Below, in pieces: positions 8,394 through 16,457 of a DNA stretch of 64,000 nucleotides. Within the stretch, counting starts at the first letter, position 1. The number at the start of each line of letters is the position of its first letter. A program made the translations under genes and the position numbers. The notes below the pieces were generated by a model. That model did not search any database. It was given only the letters and a program-made list of their open reading frames with translations, and was not told the DNA's origin. The stretch is taken from NCBI GenBank assembly GCA_001464765.1, contig LNDV01000038.1, positions 145,572 through 209,571 on the forward strand, written 5' to 3'. This stretch comes from Betaproteobacteria bacterium Ga0077526 (GTDB lineage Bacteria > Pseudomonadota > Gammaproteobacteria > Burkholderiales > Ga0077523).

Positions 8394-9365
8394 CTATTCC
8401 AGGCGGATGCCGGCAGCGTTGATGACTTGAGCCCAGCGCTGGCTCTCGTTGGAGACGAACCCGGCAAACTGCCCGGGCGCCGCACCGAAAAGCTCCACGC
8501 CGCCTTCCTCCAGCTTGCGTGCGACATCGCGCTGGCGGAGCGTCTCATCCACCGTGCGGTACAGGAGCGTCACGACGTCCATGGGCGTCTTGGCCGGCGC
8601 GACGATGCCCTGCCAGGCAAAGGCGTCGAACCCCTTGATGCCGGACTCGTCCAGCGTCGGCACCTGAGGCAACGCGGCAAGACGCTGGCGGGTCGTCACC
8701 GCGAGCGCCTTGAGGCGATTGCCGCTCATGGCACCTCGCACGGTCGGCAAGTCCAGAATCGCGAACGCCAGGCGTCCGCCGATCAGATCCTGAAGCACAG
8801 GGGCAGCCCCGCGATACGGCACATGCTGTGCGGACGCCCCCAACTGGCGCAGGTAGAGTTCCGTGGCCAGATGGTGCGGCGAACCCAGACCGGGGCTGCC
8901 GTAGTCCAGCTGCCCGGGACGGGCGCGGAGCTGCGCAGCCAGATCGGCGACGGACTGAATCGGGCTGTCCGCGTTTACCACGACCACCAGAGGAATTCTC
9001 GCCACCCGCGCCACCGGCATGAGATCCCGCTCGGGATCGTACGGCAGCTTCCGGTACAGACTGCGATTGGTCGCGAGGGTGGCGGTGTCCGCCAGCATCA
9101 GCGTGTGGCCGTCGGGGTTGGCCCTGGCGAGCACCTCCGCCGCGACCACGGTCGTCGCGCCCGGCTTGTTGTCGATCACCACCGACTGTCCCAGACGCGC
9201 CGACAGGTCCGCGCCGAGCGTGCGGGCGATGAAGTCGGTCGCGCCACCTGCCGGGTAGGGAACGAGGAGCCGGATCGGTCGGCTCGGAAACGTGCCGCCT
9301 AGCGCCGTCCGGACCGACAACGGGGCCGCGAGGGCCCCAAGGATCAGCGCGCGACGGGAGATCAC
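8394..9365 (-). CDS. Bug/TctC-type tripartite tricarboxylate transporter solute-binding protein
   Basis: A 323-residue periplasmic binding protein with a Tat-like or Sec signal (SRRALILGALAAPL) and the family signature FPSRPIRLLVPYPAGGATD at the mature N-terminus. GTG at 9365 overlaps the upstream dioxygenase stop (GTGA), so it is the last gene of the aromatic operon. Such orphan Bug proteins are abundant in Burkholderiales and bind carboxylates; no TctA/TctB membrane partner is present here. Its position suggests that the ligand is an aromatic acid or a breakdown product of one, an inference from context only. Confidence 0.9.
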   Translation of the reverse strand: MISRRALILGALAAPLSVRTALGGTFPSRPIRLLVPYPAGGATDFIARTLGADLSARLGQSVVIDNKPGATTVVAAEVLARANPDGHTLMLADTATLATNRSLYRKLPYDPERDLMPVARVARIPLVVVVNADSPIQSVADLAAQLRARPGQLDYGSPGLGSPHHLATELYLRQLGASAQHVPYRGAAPVLQDLIGGRLAFAILDLPTVRGAMSGNRLKALAVTTRQRLAALPQVPTLDESGIKGFDAFAWQGIVAPAKTPMDVVTLLYRTVDETLRQRDVARKLEEGGVELFGAAPGQFAGFVSNESQRWAQVINAAGIRLE

Positions 9366-10501
9366 GACGGGGTCTCGACCTTTCGGCGCCACGAGTCCAC
9401 GTAACGCGTCTGCTCCACCCCTTCGGGCATCGGCTCGATCTCGACCGGGAAACGCGTGTCGATCATCACGGCGACCTCGTCCGTCTCCTTGCGGCCGGAC
9501 TTGGCACCGATATCGAAGGCCTTGGGATGGGGCCCGTGTGTGAAGCCGCACGGATGCACGGTCATCATGCCGGGGTGGATGTTGTCGCGCGAGAAGAACT
9601 GTCCGCGGTGGTAGAAGATGATCTCGTCGTAGTCGTCGTTGTTGTGGAAGAACGGCACCTTCAGCGCACCGGGATCGGACTCGATCGGTCGCGGGCAGAA
9701 GGTGCACACCACGAAATTCTTCGCGACGAAGGTGGTGTGGGCCGAGGGTGGCAGGTGGTAGCGATGGCTCATCAGCGGCCGGATGTCGCGCCAGTTCACG
9801 CGGGCCACGCAGAGGTCGCCATGCCAGCCGACGGCATCCAGCGGGTTGAACGGGTACGCGATGGTTGCCACACGCCCGCGACGCTTCACCCGGACGCGAG
9901 TGGGCTGGTCGCCCTGCTGCGCGCGGAACGCGTCGTCGATCTTCGGCGTATCGATCACGGCCGGATCGAAGATCGCATGGGGGCCGACGATGCCCTTCTC
10001 CGGGAGCTGGTAGGAACCTTCGGTGGCTTCCACCAGCAGCATCACGGTGGGTTCCGCCGGTTCGATGCGCCACATGGTGCCGCGCGGCAGCACGACATAG
10101 TCCCCGTCGCGGTAGCGTAGGTGACCCCAGTCACAGTAAAGCGATCCCGAGCCTTCGTGGACGAAGAGCAATTCGTCGCCGTCGGCATTGCGCACGAGGT
10201 GCGGCATCGGCGCGGACGTGCGCCAGATGCGCACCTGCACATCGCCATTGCCGAGCACCTTCGCGGCCGCCCAGGGATCCTCCCCGTCGGACGGCAGCAG
10301 GTTGAGGTCGAACGCCTGCGGCTGCAGCGTACCGTCGAAGCTCACCCAGTCCGTCGGGCGATGGCGGTGATGGAAATGGCAACTGGGACCGAAGAAGCCC
10401 TCCTTGCCCATCTCGCGCTCGTATGTGCCTTCCGGCAGGTCGGCGTGGGCCTGTCGGGAGTACTCCCCTTCCGCCCTCGGGTAAGAGATCCATCGCTTCA
10501 T
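9362..10501 (-). CDS. Homogentisate 1,2-dioxygenase family protein
   Basis: A ring-cleaving non-heme iron dioxygenase of the homogentisate dioxygenase (HGD) family, 379 residues, shorter than the usual 430 or so. The iron-site residues are visible: His in PFFHNNDDYDE with Glu six residues later, and His in FTHGPHP; the upstream HLPPSAHTTF segment carries the conserved catalytic His. In HGD the product is maleylacetoacetate. Starts with ATGA overlapping the DUF2783 stop and is coupled to the Bug gene downstream. The exact substrate could be another 1,4-dihydroxylated aromatic acid, since maleylacetoacetate isomerase and fumarylacetoacetase are absent here. Confidence 0.88.
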   Translation of the reverse strand: MKRWISYPRAEGEYSRQAHADLPEGTYEREMGKEGFFGPSCHFHHRHRPTDWVSFDGTLQPQAFDLNLLPSDGEDPWAAAKVLGNGDVQVRIWRTSAPMPHLVRNADGDELLFVHEGSGSLYCDWGHLRYRDGDYVVLPRGTMWRIEPAEPTVMLLVEATEGSYQLPEKGIVGPHAIFDPAVIDTPKIDDAFRAQQGDQPTRVRVKRRGRVATIAYPFNPLDAVGWHGDLCVARVNWRDIRPLMSHRYHLPPSAHTTFVAKNFVVCTFCPRPIESDPGALKVPFFHNNDDYDEIIFYHRGQFFSRDNIHPGMMTVHPCGFTHGPHPKAFDIGAKSGRKETDEVAVMIDTRFPVEIEPMPEGVEQTRYVDSWRRKVETPS

Positions 10502-10719
10502 GGGTCGAGTCCTCCTTCGCTGCGATCGTCCACGCCCGCCCTGGCGATGGCCAGCGCCTCGCGCAGCACGGCGAGATCGCCGATGTGATTGGAAAGCAGC
10601 AGCACGAGCCGTGCGTTCAGCAGTGTGCTCTGCCCGTCGTCGAGGCCGGCGTGCGCATCGATGAGCGACTGATAGAAGTCGTCAGGCTGCGCGAGATTGG
10701 GTGCCGTCGTGAGTGTCAT
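10498..10719 (-). CDS. Small DUF2783 protein
   Basis: A 73-residue protein; its core (DDFYQSLIDAHAGLDDGQS, then LNARLVLLLSNHIGD) fits the DUF2783 family, which is typically found beside aromatic-ring hydroxylases. The ATG at 10719 lies 38 bases inside the 3' end of the monooxygenase gene, and its stop overlaps the dioxygenase start as ATGA. This nested, coupled arrangement suggests stoichiometric production with its neighbours. No catalytic motif is visible; an accessory or subunit-like role is plausible but unproven. Confidence 0.8.
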   Translation of the reverse strand: MTLTTAPNLAQPDDFYQSLIDAHAGLDDGQSTLLNARLVLLLSNHIGDLAVLREALAIARAGVDDRSEGGLDP

Positions 10720-12394
10720 CTTCGATTCCGTACACACGCCGCAGGGCGCCTTCCACCGCCGCTGGCTTCCAGGCGCGCCAGCGTGCGGCCACATGCTGAT
10801 CCGGGCGCAGCAGATAGAGCGTCCCCGGCTTCGCATCGAAACGCTGCGCGAGAATGCCGTCCGCGTCGACGACTGCGTTCGCGACGGCTCCGAGGGAGTC
10901 GGCGTCGGCTTCCGTGCGGGCCACGACCCAGATACGCGCCGTTTCGGCGTGCTGCCGTGACATCTCGCGCACTTCGGCGACGGTGGTCTGCGCTGAATCG
11001 TGTGCGAAGAGCACCAGCTCGCATCGTCCCCCGATGAGGTCCAGCCACCATCGCGGGCGGCCGCCGTAGCGAACCGGGGCATCGGCGCTTGGCGCGCCGG
11101 GCACCATGGTGCCGGCGAAAGTCGCCGAATCGGGCGTGGAAAGCGCACTGTCGCGATGGCTCGTCGGCAGCGACAGGCGCCCGCTGTTCACGAGCCTTCT
11201 GGCGAACGGGTGGTCGCGTGCCAGATCCAGCACGGCATCCCGGAACACGCGGCTCATCGCGCTCTTCGGGGTAATGAAGTCCGTGGCTCGGGTCGAGTTG
11301 AGGATGTTCTCGTCCGCGGCCTCGACGCGCTCCCGGTCGTAGCTCTCCAGCAGCGAGGGCGGGGACTTTCCGCCGAGAACCCGCGCGAGTTTCCAGCAGA
11401 GGTTGTCGGCGTCCTGGATGCCGCTGTTGGCGCCCCGGGCGCCGAACGGTGAAACCTGATGGGCGGCGTCGCCAGCGAAGATCACGCGGCCGTGCAGAAA
11501 GCGATCGAGGCGACGGCACTGGAACGTATAGACACTGACCCATTGGAGCTCGAACGGCCGGTCGTCACCCAGCATCGCCCGGATGCGCGGGATCACGTTC
11601 TCGGGCTTCTTCTCTTCCTCGGGGTCGGCATCCCAGCCGAGCTGGAAATCGATGCGCCACACGTCATCCGCCTGGCGGTGCAGCAGGACGGACTGGTTGC
11701 GATGGAACGGCGGATCGAACCAGAACCAGCGCTCCGTCGGGAAGTCGCCCTGCATGTGCACATCGGCGATGAGGAAGCGGTCCCGGAAGACCTGCCCCTT
11801 CCATTCGAGGCCCAGGAAGTCGCGTACAGCACTGCGGGCACCGTCGCACGCAATGACGTAGGCCGCGCGCAGGTCGTACTCGCCGTCTGCAGTGGCAACC
11901 CGAACGGTGACGCCGTCGGCGTCCTGCGAGATCCCGCATACACGGTTGCGCCAGCGCACCTCCGCACGGCCGAGCTCGAGGAGCCGCTCGAGCATCGCCT
12001 CTTCGAGGTGGTACTGCTGCAGATTGACGAAGGCGGGACGCCGATGCCCGCTCTCCGGGAGAAGGTCGAACTGATAAGCGAGCCGGTCGCGGTGAAACAC
12101 CTTGCCGATACGCCAGCCGATGCCGCGGTCGACCACCGGATCGCCGCAGCCCAGGCGATCGAGGATCTCCAGCGTTCGCTTGGCGTAGCAGATGGCCCGC
12201 GAGCCGGTGCTCACGGTGTTGTTGTCGTCGAGCACCAGCACATCGACGCCCTGGAGCGTGAGGTCGATGGCGCACGCGAGCCCGACCGGGCCCGCGCCCA
12301 CGATGATCACCGGGTGCGGCGAGCCCCTGGCGCCGCCGTCGAGTTCCGGCGGACGGACGTAGTCGAACGACGGCGCACGGTAGGTGGTGGCCAT
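10682..12394 (-). CDS. FAD-dependent aromatic-ring monooxygenase (MhpA/PheA type)
   Basis: A 570-residue flavoprotein hydroxylase. The FAD Rossmann motif VIIVGAGPVGLACA lies at about residues 29-42, the second FAD motif GDAAHQVSPFGARGANSG at about 306-323, and a C-terminal thioredoxin-like region follows, as in phenol or 3-(3-hydroxyphenyl)propionate hydroxylases. It would use NAD(P)H and O2 to add a hydroxyl to a phenolic substrate, plausibly making the 1,4-diol cleaved by the downstream dioxygenase. Second gene of the operon, ten bases after the metallo-hydrolase gene. The substrate cannot be read from the sequence. Confidence 0.9.
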   Translation of the reverse strand: MATTYRAPSFDYVRPPELDGGARGSPHPVIIVGAGPVGLACAIDLTLQGVDVLVLDDNNTVSTGSRAICYAKRTLEILDRLGCGDPVVDRGIGWRIGKVFHRDRLAYQFDLLPESGHRRPAFVNLQQYHLEEAMLERLLELGRAEVRWRNRVCGISQDADGVTVRVATADGEYDLRAAYVIACDGARSAVRDFLGLEWKGQVFRDRFLIADVHMQGDFPTERWFWFDPPFHRNQSVLLHRQADDVWRIDFQLGWDADPEEEKKPENVIPRIRAMLGDDRPFELQWVSVYTFQCRRLDRFLHGRVIFAGDAAHQVSPFGARGANSGIQDADNLCWKLARVLGGKSPPSLLESYDRERVEAADENILNSTRATDFITPKSAMSRVFRDAVLDLARDHPFARRLVNSGRLSLPTSHRDSALSTPDSATFAGTMVPGAPSADAPVRYGGRPRWWLDLIGGRCELVLFAHDSAQTTVAEVREMSRQHAETARIWVVARTEADADSLGAVANAVVDADGILAQRFDAKPGTLYLLRPDQHVAARWRAWKPAAVEGALRRVYGIEDDTHDGTQSRAA

Positions 12395-12404
12395 GACGCG
12401 CCGC

Positions 12405-13355
12405 TCAGCCTTCGAGGGATTCCCACATGTCCTTGTCGCGCTGGGCCGTCCAGATGCGCGGGTCCACCAGCCCTGAGGCTTCATCGTAGGCGCGGCTCAC
12501 ATCGAAGGGCAGGCAGTGGTCGAAGATCACCCACTGACCGAACTGCGGCTTGAGTCGCTCGTACGTATCGCGGTAGACCTGACGCAGCGGTTTGCCGGCC
12601 GCCTGCCCTTCGCGCACCGCCGAGAACATCTGCGTGATGAAGGCCCGGGTTTCGGCAAGGCCGCGCGCCACCATCTCGGGGGTGGCAAGAGCATCACCGC
12701 GGCCCGGGACGAGCTTCGCGGGGCCAAGCGCGGCGATACGGTCGAGGGTGCCGGGCCAGTCGGTGAGGTAGGCGTCGCCGGTGTAAGGCGTGGCACCGAA
12801 CTCCACGAGGTCGCCGGAGAACAGCACCTTGTCCTTCGGCAGCCACACCACGGTATCCCCCTTGGTGTGCCCGCGACCGAGATGGAGGATCTGCACCTCG
12901 AGCTTGCCCAGGTAGAGCGTGAGCGCGTTCTCGAACACGACGTTCGGCCAGGTGAGTCCGGGAATAGACTCGACCGCCTGGAAGAGCCGCGGGAAGCGCT
13001 CGATCTCCGAGCGCATGTCGGCTTCGCCGCGTTCGCAGATAAGGTCGTAGGTGGGCCGGCTGGCGATCACGTGACTCGCGCCGTAGGCGCTGGCGCCGAG
13101 CACCCGCACGGCGTGGTAGTGGGACATCAACACGTACTTGATGGGCTTGTCCGTCACTTCCCGGATGCGACGGATGACGTCCTGCGCCATCACTGGCGTG
13201 GCCTGGGTGTCCACCACCATCACCGCGTCGTCACCGATGACGATGCCGGTGTTGGGATCGCCTTCCGCCGTGTACGCGTAGGCGGAATCGGAGAGCTTCA
13301 CGAAGCTCACCTTCTTTTCGGCGAGGTCCGCCTGGGATGCGAATTTCTTTTCCAT
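12405..13355 (-). CDS. MBL-fold hydrolase with an incomplete metal site
   Basis: A 316-residue metallo-beta-lactamase-fold protein, first gene of the aromatic operon. The usual HxHxDH motif reads HYHAVR (about residues 96-101), so the Asp and third His are replaced. The later ligands are still seen: His in GRGHTKGD and Asp in FSGDLVEFG. ATG at 13355 is preceded by GGAGG eight bases upstream. The fold suggests hydrolysis of an ester, thioester or lactone, but the loss of two ligands implies a single-metal or altered mechanism. Operon context points to a pathway intermediate as substrate. Confidence 0.85.
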   Translation of the reverse strand: MEKKFASQADLAEKKVSFVKLSDSAYAYTAEGDPNTGIVIGDDAVMVVDTQATPVMAQDVIRRIREVTDKPIKYVLMSHYHAVRVLGASAYGASHVIASRPTYDLICERGEADMRSEIERFPRLFQAVESIPGLTWPNVVFENALTLYLGKLEVQILHLGRGHTKGDTVVWLPKDKVLFSGDLVEFGATPYTGDAYLTDWPGTLDRIAALGPAKLVPGRGDALATPEMVARGLAETRAFITQMFSAVREGQAAGKPLRQVYRDTYERLKPQFGQWVIFDHCLPFDVSRAYDEASGLVDPRIWTAQRDKDMWESLEG

Positions 13356-13393
13356 GAACGTCCTCCGGGAGCCGACCGGTAACACCGGACGGA

Positions 13394-13431
13394 GATTACG
13401 AATAGGTGAAGGGATTGCACTAATCGTAATC
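13394..13431. promoter_or_regulatory. Inverted repeat, candidate IclR operator
   Basis: GATTACGA at 13394-13401 and TCGTAATC at 13424-13431 are perfect inverted arms 22 bases apart. The match extends to 11 of 12 positions (GATTACGAATAG against GATTACGATTAG in reverse complement). The repeat sits between the divergent iclR-type gene and the MBL/monooxygenase operon, where a shared operator would be expected. Confidence 0.6.
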
Positions 13432-13473
13432 GGCCCCTAGGATTCGGGTCAACCTCGAACCCGCCGCGTCGTC

Positions 13474-14262
13474 ATGTCCCAGCGTTCCGCCAGTCGCCAG
13501 CCCCAGGGCATCCAGTCCCTCGAGACCGGCGGGGCCCTCCTTCACGTTCTGGTCGAAGGGGGCGGGCCGCTCATGCTGAAGGACCTCGCCGCCCGGGCAG
13601 GCATGCCGCCCGCCAAGGCGCATCGGTACCTGGCGAGCTTCATCCGGCTGGGTCTGGTGGAACAGGACCCTTCCCTTGGCCGTTACGCGCTCGGCCCCTT
13701 CGCGCTCTCGCTCGGCCTCGCCGCCCTGGGCCGTCTCGATGCCGTGCGGCTCGCAACGCCTGTGCTACCCGCGCTCGCGCAGGATCTGGGCGCCACCGTG
13801 GCCGCCGCGGTATGGGGCAACAAGGGAGCCACCATCGTGCGCTGGGAGGACTCACGGGATATCGTCACCGTGAACGTCCGCGCCGGGGGTGTGATGCCCC
13901 TGCTGCGCTCCGCCACGGGCCGCTGTTTCGGCGCCTGGCTCCCGGAGGGGCGCACCGGCGCGATCGTGGCCGAAGAACTGCGCCTGGACCGCAATCCGCC
14001 CCGCGGCGTTCCCGCTTCCCTCGACGCGGCGAGGCGCCTGTGGGCGAAGATCCGGCGGGAAGGCGTGGTCAGAGTCCAGGGCGCCCTCATTCCGGGCATC
14101 GATGCCCTGTCGGCGCCCGTGTTCGATCATCGCAATGCCATGGTGCTCGCCCTCACGGTGCTCGGCTATGCAGGCACGGTCGACTGCTCTCCCGGCGGAC
14201 GCGTCGAACGCACGCTCAAGGAGGCTGCGGCGGACCTGTCAGCCCGTCTGGGGAAGACCTGA
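13474..14262 (+). CDS. IclR-family transcriptional regulator
   Basis: A 262-residue regulator with an N-terminal winged helix-turn-helix (about residues 15-75, including MLKDLAARAGMPPAKAHRYL) and a C-terminal effector-binding domain (about 90-258). IclR proteins often control aromatic or acetate catabolism and bind small carboxylates. The gene is divergent from the MBL / FAD monooxygenase / dioxygenase operon, with a 22-base-spaced inverted repeat between them, so it very likely controls that operon. The acetoacetyl-CoA synthetase gene downstream has its own probable promoter. Confidence 0.92.
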   Translation: MSQRSASRQPQGIQSLETGGALLHVLVEGGGPLMLKDLAARAGMPPAKAHRYLASFIRLGLVEQDPSLGRYALGPFALSLGLAALGRLDAVRLATPVLPALAQDLGATVAAAVWGNKGATIVRWEDSRDIVTVNVRAGGVMPLLRSATGRCFGAWLPEGRTGAIVAEELRLDRNPPRGVPASLDAARRLWAKIRREGVVRVQGALIPGIDALSAPVFDHRNAMVLALTVLGYAGTVDCSPGGRVERTLKEAAADLSARLGKT

Positions 14263-14325
14263 TCACGCGATGCAGCCGCGCCATCCGGGCAGACCATCCA
14301 TCGGACGCCCCTGAGACCAAGCCTC

Positions 14326-14340
14326 TGGCACATCGCGTGC
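14326..14340 (+). promoter_or_regulatory. Candidate sigma-54 promoter of the acetoacetyl-CoA synthetase gene
   Basis: TGGCACATCGCGTGC has a perfect -24 element (TGGCAC), the GG and GC dinucleotides ten bases apart, and three of four bases of the TTGC -12 element. The predicted start near 14352 leaves a 50-base leader to the GTG at 14402. Acetoacetate metabolism genes (the ato operon) are sigma-54 dependent in E. coli, which makes the site plausible. No activator gene is in the window. Confidence 0.5.
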
Positions 14341-14401
14341 GATAACATCGCCCCATGCAGCCCCGCGCTGCCCTCTTCCGCCGTTTTCGGAGTTTTCCGT
14401 C

Positions 14402-16354
14402 GTGACACAAGCCGTCTGGACCCCTTCCCCGGAGCGCAAGGCCCGGGCGAATCTCGCCGCATTCAGCGATCTCGTGGCCACCCGCCACGGCCAACGCTTC
14501 ACCGATTACCCCTCGCTTTACGACTGGTCCGTGCGCGAGCCGGCGCAGTTCTGGACCGCCATCTGGGATTTCTGCGGCGTGGTCGCGCAGACGCGCGGTG
14601 AGCGCGCCCTGATCGACGCCGACCGCATGCCCGGGGCAAAGTGGTTCCCCGATGCGCGTCTGAATTTCGCCGAGAACATGCTGCGTCGGCGTGATGACCA
14701 CCCGGCAATGGTGTTCCGCGGCGAAAACAAGATCCGCCGCGAACTTACCTACCGCGATGTGTACGACGAAGTCTCGCGCCTTTCCCAGGCACTCCGGGGC
14801 CTGGGCATCCAGCCGGGCGATCGCGTTGCCGCTGTCGTCTCCAACATGCCTGAAGCCATCATCGGCATGCTCGCCGCCTCCAGCGTCGGCGCCATCTGGT
14901 CGTCGTGCTCCCCGGATTTCGGGGTGCAGGGCATTCTCGACCGCTTCGGTCAGATCGAGCCGAAGGTGCTGCTCACCGTGGACGGCTACTGGTACAGCGG
15001 CAAGCAGATCGATGTGCTCGGCAAGATCGCCGAAGTGGTGAAGTCGCTGCCCAGCCTCCAGCGCGTGGCCGTCATTCCGTACCTGTCGACACAGGCCGAC
15101 CTGTCGGCGATTCCGCAGGCGCAGCAGTGGGCGGAGTTCGTGTCGGTGCATACACCCGGCGACATCGCGTTCGAGCACTTGCCCTTCGATCATCCGCTTT
15201 GCATTCTTTATTCGTCAGGCACCACCGGTGTGCCCAAGTGCATCGTGCACGGCCAGGGCGGGACCCTGCTGCAGCACTTGAAGGAGCACCAGCTGCAGAC
15301 GGACCTGATGCCCGACGATCGCCTGTTCTACTTCACGACCTGCGGCTGGATGATGTGGAACTGGCTTGCGTCGGGGCTTGCCACGGGTGCGACACTGCTC
15401 CTGTACGACGGCTCGCCCTTCTATCCGGGATCGGGCGCACTCTGGGACCTCGCCCAGCAGGAGCGCATGACTGTCTTCGGCACGTCCGCCAAGTACATCG
15501 ATGCCATCGCGAAGCTCAAGCTGAAGCCGGCGGAGACCCATGATCTCTCGGCCCTGCGCACGATGACCTCGACCGGCAGTCCGCTGGTCGCCGAGGCCTT
15601 CGACTACGTGTACGCGAACATCAAGTCGGACCTGCTGCTCTCCTCGATCTCCGGCGGAACAGACATCGTGTCGTGCTTCGTGCTGGGCAGTCCCTGGCTG
15701 CCCGTGTGGCGCGGCGAAATCCAGTGCCGGGGCCTGGGAATGAAGGTCGAGGTCTACGACGAACACGGCAAACCCGTGATCGGCGAGAAGGGCGAGCTCG
15801 TTTGCACAGCCCCCTTCCCGTCGATGCCGGTGATGTTCTGGAACGATCCCGACGGGAAGAAGTACCGCGCCGCGTATTTCGAGCGATTCCCGAACGTGTG
15901 GTGCCATGGCGACTACATGGAGATCACGGAACACGGCAGCACGATCATCTATGGACGCTCGGATGCGGTACTCAATCCGGGCGGCGTGCGCATCGGCACG
16001 GCGGAGATCTATCGTCAGGTAGAGCAGCTGGACGAGATCGTGGAGAGCCTTGTCATCGGGCAGGACTGGAACAACGACGTGCGCGTGGTGCTGTTCGTGC
16101 GGCTGCGCGACGGCATCCGACTCGACGACGTGCTGACCAAGCGCATCAAGGAACGCATCCGCACCAACACCACGCCGCGGCACGTGCCCGACAAGATCGT
16201 CGCCGTCGCGGACATCCCTCGCACCAAGAGCGGAAAGATCGTGGAACTCGCCGTGCGGGATGTCGTGCATGGGCGAGCGGTGAAGAATCAGGAGGCGCTG
16301 GCCAACCCCGAGGCCCTCGAGCTGTTCCGTGGTCTGCCGGAACTGGCCCGGTAG
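14402..16354 (+). CDS. Acetoacetyl-CoA synthetase (acetoacetate-CoA ligase)
   Basis: A 650-residue member of the ANL adenylating family, full length for acetoacetate-CoA ligase. The AMP-binding motif YSSGTTGVPK lies near residues 271-280, later core motifs are GGTDIV and YGRSDAVLNPGGVRIG (about 519-534), and the C-terminal catalytic lysine is in PRTKSGKIVE. The SPDFGVQGILDRFGQIEPK segment is typical of acetoacetyl-CoA and related synthetases. It uses ATP and CoA to activate acetoacetate, linking ketone-body or aromatic breakdown to PHB and acetyl-CoA. GTG start in a region without an ideal ribosome-binding site. Confidence 0.93.
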   Translation: MTQAVWTPSPERKARANLAAFSDLVATRHGQRFTDYPSLYDWSVREPAQFWTAIWDFCGVVAQTRGERALIDADRMPGAKWFPDARLNFAENMLRRRDDHPAMVFRGENKIRRELTYRDVYDEVSRLSQALRGLGIQPGDRVAAVVSNMPEAIIGMLAASSVGAIWSSCSPDFGVQGILDRFGQIEPKVLLTVDGYWYSGKQIDVLGKIAEVVKSLPSLQRVAVIPYLSTQADLSAIPQAQQWAEFVSVHTPGDIAFEHLPFDHPLCILYSSGTTGVPKCIVHGQGGTLLQHLKEHQLQTDLMPDDRLFYFTTCGWMMWNWLASGLATGATLLLYDGSPFYPGSGALWDLAQQERMTVFGTSAKYIDAIAKLKLKPAETHDLSALRTMTSTGSPLVAEAFDYVYANIKSDLLLSSISGGTDIVSCFVLGSPWLPVWRGEIQCRGLGMKVEVYDEHGKPVIGEKGELVCTAPFPSMPVMFWNDPDGKKYRAAYFERFPNVWCHGDYMEITEHGSTIIYGRSDAVLNPGGVRIGTAEIYRQVEQLDEIVESLVIGQDWNNDVRVVLFVRLRDGIRLDDVLTKRIKERIRTNTTPRHVPDKIVAVADIPRTKSGKIVELAVRDVVHGRAVKNQEALANPEALELFRGLPELAR

Positions 16355-16457
16355 CCGGCAATGGCTTGAACCATTGGCACCGATCGCGATGCCGCCGCCA
16401 TCGAGCGCGGATCCGGGGGAACAGGCTGTCGGGATCGGAGAGTGCGCGGACCGCGCG

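Noticed and set aside
8427..10588. Plus-strand frames opposite the solute-binding protein and dioxygenase genes
   Set aside because: Shadows of well-supported minus-strand genes; Arg-rich without homology.
16366..16389. CAATGG-cttgaa-CCATTG hairpin after the acetoacetyl-CoA synthetase gene
   Set aside because: No T-tract on either strand; listed only as a possible weak structure.
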